This document shows positions 39,584 through 46,212 of a stretch of 46,212 nt of DNA, piece after piece (the stretch's first letter is position 1; every line of letters starts with the position of its first letter). The notes beneath the pieces are model-generated. The model was not told the DNA's origin. It did no database searches and saw nothing but the letters and a program-made list of their open reading frames with translations. The translations under genes and the position numbers were made by a program. Source of the stretch: Phycisphaerae bacterium (lineage in GTDB: Bacteria > Planctomycetota > Phycisphaerae > Sedimentisphaerales > Anaerobacaceae); the NCBI GenBank assembly GCA_030619925.1, contig JAUXAL010000025.1, positions 1 through 46,212 on the forward strand, written 5' to 3'.

Positions 39584-42500
39584 ATGAAGAAGCTGGTTGT
39601 TGCCTTGACCATAATTTTGACAGGGTTCCCGCCTTACGGGGTCCCAACCACTACCCTCGTAGCCAACCCGATTCCAATGCCCCTGCCGGCAAGTATGCCC
39701 TTGGAAGATATGCACGTGGAGATCAAGCCATGCCCCGCCGGACTTGGCGCTGTGTTCACTGGGGAATTCACGTTTACATACATCCCCGAAGATGTCAGCT
39801 CAATGATGTTTCCGGTACCGCCTGATGCAAACAACATCCGTGTTTGGCAGAATGATGTCGAGCTGACGTGGACTTGGAGCAGCCAGGAGTATCCGACCAT
39901 CCTGCCGGAGATGCCCGGGCCGGCCAAAGGCCGGTACGATCCAGTCCAGAGCTTCGCTCTGGCCATGATCCAGTGGCAGGGACCTTTCCCAGCTGATGGT
40001 GCTGTCTTTCGCGTTGATTATGACCATAACCTTATCAAACGGCCCCAAGAGTTCGTCTTTTTCTATGCGTTGGGAACGGGCAAGTATTTCCCAACCTACG
40101 AGAAGACGACCACAGCTTACTTCGACATTGTGCTTGCCCCCGGGTTCGAGGTGGCAGGGGTCTGGCTGGACGATGTGCCCCACGAATACCAGGTAATTGG
40201 TCGACATCTGATGGTGACCGTGCAGTCTGATTTTAGTCCAATCACCAATGACCTTATAGTCTCGCTTGTTCCCGGCTATTTCGACGGCTGCGGCGTGCTC
40301 GTACAGGGGGTCGAGTGCGTACTGTTTCAAGCTGACGCGGGCGGGTTGTACGTGCTGGACAACCTGGAGCACTTCGAGGTTGGCGAGCGTGTTCGGGTTC
40401 GTGGAGTATTGGATCCTTATTGTTTCACGATCTGTATGCAAGGCAACGGGTGCATTGAGTGCGATACCATCTGGCCGTATCTCCGATGCGACTTAGACGC
40501 CGACGGCGATGTGGACACCGCTGATTTTGTGATATTCACCTCACATTGGCTCGAGACCGGCTGTGGCGAGCCAGACTGGTGTGGTGGCGCCGACCTGAGC
40601 CGCGACGGCGTTGTGGACACAAACGATCTTAAGCAGTTCCTCGGCAATTGCCTAAAATGCGAGGTAGATGAAGCTGATAAACCGGCATTAGGCAAGCACT
40701 ACGTCGCGTTTGAGAATCTCGTTGAGCCGAACGCTCCGGGTTACACCCTTCCGCTTGACCTGACAGATGTAGAGAACTACGCCGCTATGGACTCCCGGTT
40801 CGGCCTAAACAGCGTTGCGCCGCTGCTTGAACAAAACGGTTTTGCCATCATCGAACACGACTTCCATGTGCCTGATTCCAATGGCGATGATATCGTCAAA
40901 CCCTACGAGTACCTGGGTAGGGTGGATGTGCCCTTGTTTGTGACAGCCGATACGCTACTACATCTTTATCACATCCAGTTTGATGAAACGTTGAAGGAAG
41001 TGGAGGAGCGTGAGTTTTACGGAGACATCCACGGCTTGACCGCGGCGCTGCTGGATGATGCACTGGCCGCTTATGAAAAATATACGGGCGACCTGCAGGA
41101 GGCGGCCAAGCGCAATGTGGCCTATCTTGCTGTGGCGCAAAAGCTCATCGACCCGAATGCTCAGATTCCTGCACTTGTAACCGAGCTGGTCACCAACGAG
41201 CTGGCCAAGATAGATGCTCATGCCGGGTTCGCTCCGAGCGACATCTTTATCTACCAGGAAGACTACTCACAGTATGTGCCGAGGGGTCATTACACCCGAA
41301 GCCAAGAGCTCAGACGCTATTTCAGGACGTTAATGTGGTATGGGCGGATGGCCTTCCTTCTAAAAGGCGCCGAGCTTTGGGGGCCGATGGGCGAGGCCCT
41401 TATCAGTGCCTACGACGCGAAGATTCAGACTACGCAGGCGGTGCTGCTGGCAAGGTCAATCGAGAAAGTCCAGGTGGGCCAACGCAGCGGACGCCGGATT
41501 TGGGACCGGCTGTACGCTGTTACATCATTTTATGTAGGTCTGGCCGACGATCTTACGCCCTATGAGTATCTCGGCGCAGTGGATAAGGTTTTTGGCAGCA
41601 GCTTCGTACCGGCCGACCTGGAGGATGAGAACAATTTGTTCGCGCTGAAGGTCGAGCTGGCCCTGCTGCGGTCGCCGAAGATATTCGGCGGCACGGGCGA
41701 CGTGTTTGTGACGCCGCCGGTCACGCCAGAGTCGCTCGATGAGGTGCTCGACAAGACCAAAGGCATGCGGTTTATGGGCCAGCGGTTCATCCCGGACTCG
41801 TATATGTTCCAGCATCTGGTATTTCCCGAAGTGCTGGACTATACCGGTGATGGGAATCCTATACCGTTCACGTACGGCGACACACCAATAGGCCCACAAC
41901 GCTGTTACCCACGCGGGCTGGACGTCATGGCCATTTTAGGCTCAACTCAGGCCAAGACCATCCTTGTTGAACAGGGCGATACGGATTACACTGATTACGA
42001 CTTGCGATTCAATGAGCTCAAGGCCGAGTTCGACGCCTTTGACCTCTCCGACTGGAACCGCAATCTCTACTGGAGCTGGCTGTATTCGCTCCGGGCCCTG
42101 GTCGATAAATTTCCCGAAGGATACCCGAACTTTATGCGGAGCGAGGCCTGGGAGAAAAAGGAGCTCAACGCAGCTCTGGCATCGTGGACGCAGCTCAGGC
42201 ACGACACCATCCTCTACGCAAAACAGAGCTACACACCGCGCCCGACAGCCGCCCCGACTGTTATCCCCGGCTATGTCGAGCCTGTGCCCGAATTCTATGG
42301 CCGGCTTCTGGCGCTGACCCGCATGACCAGAGAGGGCTTGAGCGATTTCGATGCGCTGTCGGCCCAGGCAACAGCGCGGCTTGTGAACCTTGAGAACATA
42401 CTGAGCAGATTGATTGAAATCGCCAATAAAGAACTGACGAATCAGCAGCTTTCAGGCGAGGACTACTGGTATATCAAGGGATTTGCCGAGAGGCTCGAAG

Positions 42501-42841
42501 GTGCTATCATCGGCGTTGAGGAAAAAGGCATCAAGACGACGCTCGTAGCCGACGTTCATACGCACGGTCTTGAAGGCAAGGTCGTCGAGGAAGGCGTGGG
42601 GTATGTGGACTTGATCATCATAGTCTGTCCGCGTCCTGACGGCTCGGTCTTCCTCGCGGCGGGCCCTGTACTGTCGTACTATGAGTTCAAGCATCCAATG
42701 GATGATAGACTTACTGACGAGGCCTGGCGTGAGCTGCTTGATTCACCCGACAGACCCGACAGGCCCAAATGGTTCCAACCGCTTATGCGCACTGAAGACT
42801 CAAGGGGTCTGGAGTTAGGGCAGGGATATGGACGACACTAA
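39584..42841 (+). CDS. Secreted DUF3160 protein with dockerin-like insert
   Basis: A 1085-residue exported protein. It starts with a signal peptide (MKKLVVALTIILTGFPPYG), then an N-terminal beta-rich region. A Cys-containing segment (VECVLFQADAGGLYVLDNLE) precedes a dockerin-like part at about 303-357 (DLDADGDVDTADFVIFTSHW and LSRDGVVDTNDLKQFLGN), with two Asp-rich Ca-binding loops. A long C-terminal DUF3160 domain follows, with the family signatures LFVTADTLLHLYHIQFDE and LASWTQLRHDTILYAKQSY. The ATG at 39584 has GGAGG at 8-nt spacing; the TTG 15 nt upstream is rejected. It overlaps the next gene by 14 nt. Enzymatic activity is unknown. Confidence 0.85.
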   Translation: MKKLVVALTIILTGFPPYGVPTTTLVANPIPMPLPASMPLEDMHVEIKPCPAGLGAVFTGEFTFTYIPEDVSSMMFPVPPDANNIRVWQNDVELTWTWSSQEYPTILPEMPGPAKGRYDPVQSFALAMIQWQGPFPADGAVFRVDYDHNLIKRPQEFVFFYALGTGKYFPTYEKTTTAYFDIVLAPGFEVAGVWLDDVPHEYQVIGRHLMVTVQSDFSPITNDLIVSLVPGYFDGCGVLVQGVECVLFQADAGGLYVLDNLEHFEVGERVRVRGVLDPYCFTICMQGNGCIECDTIWPYLRCDLDADGDVDTADFVIFTSHWLETGCGEPDWCGGADLSRDGVVDTNDLKQFLGNCLKCEVDEADKPALGKHYVAFENLVEPNAPGYTLPLDLTDVENYAAMDSRFGLNSVAPLLEQNGFAIIEHDFHVPDSNGDDIVKPYEYLGRVDVPLFVTADTLLHLYHIQFDETLKEVEEREFYGDIHGLTAALLDDALAAYEKYTGDLQEAAKRNVAYLAVAQKLIDPNAQIPALVTELVTNELAKIDAHAGFAPSDIFIYQEDYSQYVPRGHYTRSQELRRYFRTLMWYGRMAFLLKGAELWGPMGEALISAYDAKIQTTQAVLLARSIEKVQVGQRSGRRIWDRLYAVTSFYVGLADDLTPYEYLGAVDKVFGSSFVPADLEDENNLFALKVELALLRSPKIFGGTGDVFVTPPVTPESLDEVLDKTKGMRFMGQRFIPDSYMFQHLVFPEVLDYTGDGNPIPFTYGDTPIGPQRCYPRGLDVMAILGSTQAKTILVEQGDTDYTDYDLRFNELKAEFDAFDLSDWNRNLYWSWLYSLRALVDKFPEGYPNFMRSEAWEKKELNAALASWTQLRHDTILYAKQSYTPRPTAAPTVIPGYVEPVPEFYGRLLALTRMTREGLSDFDALSAQATARLVNLENILSRLIEIANKELTNQQLSGEDYWYIKGFAERLEGAIIGVEEKGIKTTLVADVHTHGLEGKVVEEGVGYVDLIIIVCPRPDGSVFLAAGPVLSYYEFKHPMDDRLTDEAWRELLDSPDRPDRPKWFQPLMRTEDSRGLELGQGYGRH

Positions 42842-44093
42842 ACTGACCCGCCGTGAATTGCTGCAATATGCTGCTCCAGCAGCGTTGGCGCTGACAGGTT
42901 TACCTTGCCTGACAGCGGGAGCTGATTCAAAACTCAAAAACTTACCTCCAGTCCGGACTATCACTCGCGGCCCGAAATTCCACTGGTTCGGCTATTACGA
43001 CAAACTACAATTTGACCCTTCCTGCCGTTATGTGCTCGGTATGGAGGTTGACTTCGAGCATCGCAGCCCCAAACCCGACGACGTTATCAAAATCGGGATG
43101 GTGGATTTGAAAGATAATGACCGCTGGATAGAATTAGGTCAATCACGCTCATGGTGCTGGCAGCAGGGTTGCATGCTGCAGTGGCTGCCCGGTTCGAAAA
43201 GTGACATTATCTGGAACGACAGGCAGGGCGACCGGTTCGTCTGCCACATACTTGACGTCTTGGCCCACAAAAAACGGACGCTGCCGTATCCGATCTACAC
43301 CATCAGCCCGGATGGCCGAACCGCAGTGGCGCCGGACTTTCGCCGTGTTCAGGACATGCGGCCAGGCTATGGTTACCCAGGTCTGCCCGACCCATATACC
43401 GATAAGCCGGCACCGAAGGACTCAGGTATTTTCCGAATCGACATTGAGACTGGCAGGCGGGATTTGATAATCTCCATCGCGGACGTCGCAAAGATTCCCA
43501 GTCCCCACATAAACACCACCGGCGCAAAACATTATTTTAATCATCTGCTATTCAATCCTAACGGCTCTCGATTTATATTTCTGCACCGCCGTCTCGGGCC
43601 GGGCCTGGAAGGCAAAGGCACGCGAATGCTCACCGCTAAACCTGACGGCTCGGACATTCGCGTCGTGGACGGCTACGGACGGACCTCACACTTTATCTGG
43701 CGCGACGAGCGTCATATCCTCGCCTGGGCCTGGCACCCTTCACACGGAAACGCCTTTTATCTCTATGAAGACGGCACGGACAAGGTCGAAGTGGTCGGCA
43801 AAGACGTTATGACGCAAAACGGACATTGTACATACCTGCCGGGCAATAAATGGATTCTCAATGACAGCTACCCGCACAAAGAGCGAAAACAAAATGTTTA
43901 TCTCTACAACGCAGCGACCGGCAAAAAAGTTCCGCTTGGCTACTTCTATTCGCCGCCGCAATATAAAGGCGAATGGCGCTGCGATACGCATCCGCGTTTT
44001 AGCCCCGACGGCCAGAGTGTAGTCATCGATTCGCCGCATGGAGGTAACGGCCGACAAATGTACCTAATTGACATAGGTGCAATTGTTGGCTGA
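42828..44093 (+). CDS. Tat-exported beta-propeller (PD40/TolB-like) protein
   Basis: A 421-residue protein with a twin-arginine signal (LTRRELLQYAAPAALALTG, Arg8-Arg9). The rest shows repeated blades typical of WD40-like/TolB propellers (YTISPDGRTAVAPD, FNPNGSRFIFLHRR, PRFSPDGQSVVIDS), resembling oligogalacturonide lyase-type or PD40 proteins. Its start lies inside the DUF3160 gene (14-nt overlap), so the two are co-translated and probably act in the same extracytoplasmic process. No catalytic site is evident. Confidence 0.8.
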   Translation: MDDTKLTRRELLQYAAPAALALTGLPCLTAGADSKLKNLPPVRTITRGPKFHWFGYYDKLQFDPSCRYVLGMEVDFEHRSPKPDDVIKIGMVDLKDNDRWIELGQSRSWCWQQGCMLQWLPGSKSDIIWNDRQGDRFVCHILDVLAHKKRTLPYPIYTISPDGRTAVAPDFRRVQDMRPGYGYPGLPDPYTDKPAPKDSGIFRIDIETGRRDLIISIADVAKIPSPHINTTGAKHYFNHLLFNPNGSRFIFLHRRLGPGLEGKGTRMLTAKPDGSDIRVVDGYGRTSHFIWRDERHILAWAWHPSHGNAFYLYEDGTDKVEVVGKDVMTQNGHCTYLPGNKWILNDSYPHKERKQNVYLYNAATGKKVPLGYFYSPPQYKGEWRCDTHPRFSPDGQSVVIDSPHGGNGRQMYLIDIGAIVG

Positions 44094-44155
44094 GCTCATT
44101 TTTGGTTGTATTTTCTGTGCAGACCTGTCCCCGCTAAAAAAAGTCTCTAACGGCC

Positions 44156-44184
44156 TTGAGTTAAAGGCTAACCACGTATATAAT
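44156..44184 (+). promoter_or_regulatory. Near-consensus promoter for the small lipoprotein gene
   Basis: TTGAGT (44156-44161), 17 nt, and a perfect TATAAT (44179-44184). The start would be near 44191, 63 nt before the lipoprotein ATG. One of the best promoter matches in the window. Confidence 0.65.
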
Positions 44185-44253
44185 CAGCCGAAGTTTATGA
44201 AAAATTCAAAATTGATAGATTTGCTTCTAACAGGCAGAATAAATGGGTGCGAA

Positions 44254-44829
44254 ATGAGCAAAGTCAAACTATTATTGTTGATGGTCTGTGCGGCACTATT
44301 GTTTTTGGCAGGCTGTGCAGAAACACAGCGCTATGAAGCGGCCGAGCAAATCTGCACGGAAGATATCGATAAAGTGCAGGCGATGCAGATAGCCGAAGAC
44401 GTGCTGGCTAAAATGCGCTTTACTATCGAAAAGGCGGATGCTGAAAGCGGCCTCATAAGAACCAGACCATTGCCGGGGGCGCAATTCTTCGAATTCTGGC
44501 GCAGCGATAATGTCGGGGCCTTCAACTGTGCTGAAGCAAACCTGCACAGTATCAGAAGAATTGCAGAATTGAACATAAAGCAGCAGGATGAAGGATTGTC
44601 TATCGGCTGCGATGTGAAAGTATACAGGCTATCTCTGCCTGAGCGCCAGGTCAGCAGCAGCGCACGGGCATACGAGATGTTTTCAGAAAGCAGTTTATTA
44701 CTGCAGAGAATAAGACTTAACCCTGAGCAAAAAGCTGGTATGGCCTGGGTCAATTTGGGCAGGGATAGGCGGCTTGAAGCTGAAATTTTGAAAAGGATTT
44801 CTTCGATGCTCGATAAAGTTAAATTCTAA
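44254..44829 (+). CDS. Small hypothetical lipoprotein
   Basis: A 191-residue lipoprotein: signal MSKVKLLLLMVCAALLFLAG then lipobox Cys21. The mature part has a soluble alpha/beta pattern (LAKMRFTIEKADAESGLIRT, LSIGCDVKVYRLSLPERQ) reminiscent of small planctomycete lipoproteins that add a single domain. No named family is recognised. The ATG at 44254 lies after GGGTGCGAA, a weak site. A longer frame upstream is rejected because the promoter lies in it. Confidence 0.75.
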   Translation: MSKVKLLLLMVCAALLFLAGCAETQRYEAAEQICTEDIDKVQAMQIAEDVLAKMRFTIEKADAESGLIRTRPLPGAQFFEFWRSDNVGAFNCAEANLHSIRRIAELNIKQQDEGLSIGCDVKVYRLSLPERQVSSSARAYEMFSESSLLLQRIRLNPEQKAGMAWVNLGRDRRLEAEILKRISSMLDKVKF

Positions 44830-44957
44830 ACCCTAAATACTAAATCCTAAACAAATTCTAATGACCTAATATTCCAAATCCCAAACAACGGCGTTTTGAA
44901 CATTAGGATTTTGAGATTTGAGATTGTTTAGAGTTTAGAGATTAGAATTTAGGATTT
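44828..44957. repeat. Palindromic AAATCCTAAAC element (lipoprotein-galE)
   Basis: The left arm (AAACCCTAAATACTAAATCC, then TAAACAAATTCTAATG) mirrors the right arm (GAGATTGTTTAGAGTTTAGA, then GATTAGAATTTAGGATTT). The centre is near CAAACAACGGCGTTTTGAAC. Arm words match the element at 21235, about 23.5 kb away, so these are two copies of one dispersed family. Its outer part overlaps the lipoprotein stop. Confidence 0.8.
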
Positions 44958-44982
44958 ATTCTTTTTTGGGAGTAACGAGATT

Positions 44983-45966
44983 ATGAGAGTACTGGTTTGC
45001 GGCGGAGCAGGATACATCGGCAGTAATATGACAGCGATGCTTAACACCGAGGGGTATGAGCCGGTGGTTTTTGACAATCTCAGCACAGGCCATAGGTCGG
45101 CTGTCAGGCACACCGAATTCGTCGAAGGTGATTTAGCCGATTACGAATTGCTTGTCAAGACGCTCAAGAAATACAAAATCGAAGCGATAATGCACTTTGC
45201 CGCCTTTATTGAAGTTGGCGAATCGGTTCAGGAGCCGCTTAAATACTACCGCAACAATCTTTCCGGCACGGAGAATCTATTGAGTGCGGCCGAAGCAGTC
45301 GGCGTAGAAAAGTTTGTCTTCAGCAGCACTGCGGCAGTATACGGCATGCCTAAACAAGTGCCGGTTACCGAGGACTCACCGGCCGAGCCAATCAACCCTT
45401 ATGGCCAAACGAAATGGGCGGCTGAAAGGATGTGTCACTACCAAAGTCAGGCGGGAAAACTGCGGTATGCGTCGCTAAGATATTTCAACGCCTGCGGTGC
45501 AGGAAACAACGCGGCCCTTGGTGAAGACCATCGGCCTGAATCACATTTGATTCCGCTGACCATCCGGACGGCAATGGGAAAACGCAATGAAGTCAAAATC
45601 TACGGGACCGATTACGAGACGCCGGACGGAACCTGCATCCGCGACTACATCCACATCGACGATTTGTGCAGGGCACATCTGCTGGCATTGGACAAATTGG
45701 ACCAGCGCTGCGAGCTGGTTTATAACTTAGGTACCGAAAAGGGTTATTCGGTTAAGGAAGTAATAGAAACGGTTAAGAAAGTTTCTGGTAAAAATTTTAG
45801 CGTTGTAGCCGCGGACCGTCGGCCGGGTGATGCGCCCATATTAACTTGTGACGCCACCAAGGCCAGGAATGAACTGGGCTGGAAGGCCGAAAAGCCCGAG
45901 CTGGAAGAAATGGTTTCCACCGCCTGGCAATGGCATAACGAACACCCCGACGGCTACCCGGATTAA
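44983..45966 (+). CDS. galE: UDP-glucose 4-epimerase
   Basis: Interconverts UDP-glucose and UDP-galactose for polysaccharide synthesis. The 327-residue short-chain dehydrogenase has the NAD motif GGAGYIGSN (7-15), catalytic Ser/Thr at 115-116 and Tyr140-x3-Lys144 (NPYGQTK). RYFNACGA and RDYIHIDDL are GalE signatures. GGGAG lies about 10 nt upstream of the ATG and is followed by TAACGAGATT, a box-family variant. Confidence 0.96.
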   Translation: MRVLVCGGAGYIGSNMTAMLNTEGYEPVVFDNLSTGHRSAVRHTEFVEGDLADYELLVKTLKKYKIEAIMHFAAFIEVGESVQEPLKYYRNNLSGTENLLSAAEAVGVEKFVFSSTAAVYGMPKQVPVTEDSPAEPINPYGQTKWAAERMCHYQSQAGKLRYASLRYFNACGAGNNAALGEDHRPESHLIPLTIRTAMGKRNEVKIYGTDYETPDGTCIRDYIHIDDLCRAHLLALDKLDQRCELVYNLGTEKGYSVKEVIETVKKVSGKNFSVVAADRRPGDAPILTCDATKARNELGWKAEKPELEEMVSTAWQWHNEHPDGYPD

Positions 45967-45974
45967 CTAAAAAA

Positions 45975-46170
45975 ATGTAGTGAGCTAAAGTGAGCTAAAG
46001 TTGCCCAGTTGTAGAAGCTTGTTTGTCGGTGTCGAAGCTGGTATCGGACTGGAAGCTCGACGTTGGATGCTCGAGGAAAAGCGACCCAGCAACGCTGGGT
46101 TCCGATTGAAACCCGCCGTTGGCGGGTCAAGCTTCTATGACAAGCATCGATACGAGCATCGACAACCTTA
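45975..46170. repeat. Compound palindromic element after galE
   Basis: Contains AGTGAGCTAA tandem units, then GTAGAAGCTTG/CAAGCTTCTATGAC arms enclosing GAAGCTCGACG/GATGCTCGAGG units. The centre has CCCAGC-AAC-GCTGGG and ACCCGCC-GTT-GGCGGGT, two strong hairpins. It has the same layout as other spacers, with different words. It may also end galE transcription. The window ends 42 nt later with TAGGCACTTAAGGCAC units. Confidence 0.7.
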
Positions 46171-46212
46171 AACGATGGCCATGAACATTTTAGGCACTTA
46201 AGGCACTCCAAA

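Overview
The window is one nearly continuous block of translation, transcription and secretion genes on the minus strand (about 0.4 to 35.8 kb), followed by a mixed accessory region (35.8 to 46.2 kb). Phylum Planctomycetota, probably class Phycisphaerae, is the best guess. The reasons are the dockerin-like D-x-D-x-D-G motifs ending in HWLETGC inside a secreted DUF3160 protein, the missing rpmD (L30) between rpsE and rplO, the mix of SD-led and SD-less starts, and intergenic spaces full of degenerate palindromic repeats. No rRNA gene is present to settle the taxonomy.

Read in the direction of transcription (high to low coordinates), the block runs tRNA-Thr(GGU), tuf, rpmG, tRNA-Trp(CCA), secE, nusG, rplK, rplA, rplJ, rplL, rpoB, rpoC, rpsL, rpsG, [intrinsic terminator], fusA, [sigma70-like promoter and about 545-nt leader], rpsJ, rplC, rplD, rplW, rplB, rpsS, rplV, rpsC, rplP, rpmC, rpsQ, rplN, rplX, rplE, rpsN, rpsH, rplF, rplR, rpsE, rplO, secY, adk, map, infA, rpmJ, rpsM, rpsK, rpsD, rpoA, rplQ, a HIT-family hydrolase and initiator tRNA-fMet. 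The beta/rpoBC, str, S10, spc and alpha operons of other bacteria are therefore fused in ancestral order. The only tuf is at the tRNA/secE end, not after fusA.

The accessory region holds a HEAT-repeat lipoprotein and a XerC/D-like tyrosine recombinase on the minus strand. Divergent from these, on the plus strand, are a secreted dockerin-like/DUF3160 protein overlapping a Tat-exported beta-propeller protein, a small lipoprotein with its own near-consensus promoter, and galE.

The most unusual points are these. (1) A degenerate ACGAGATA-type repeat occupies the Shine-Dalgarno position of more than 20 genes, while genes with a real SD mostly lack it. (2) Ribosomal protein L22 carries a roughly 77-residue N-terminal extension that reads like an XRE-type helix-turn-helix. 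(3) The initiator tRNA has C33 where bacteria almost always have U33. (4) Large palindromic intergenic elements with tandem-word arms recur between essential genes. (5) Several core proteins have grown low-complexity additions (L12 N-terminus, S3 C-terminus, RpoB insert, RpoC tail). (6) S12 has Arg at the streptomycin-resistance position 88. All family assignments are from reading the sequence; no database search was run.
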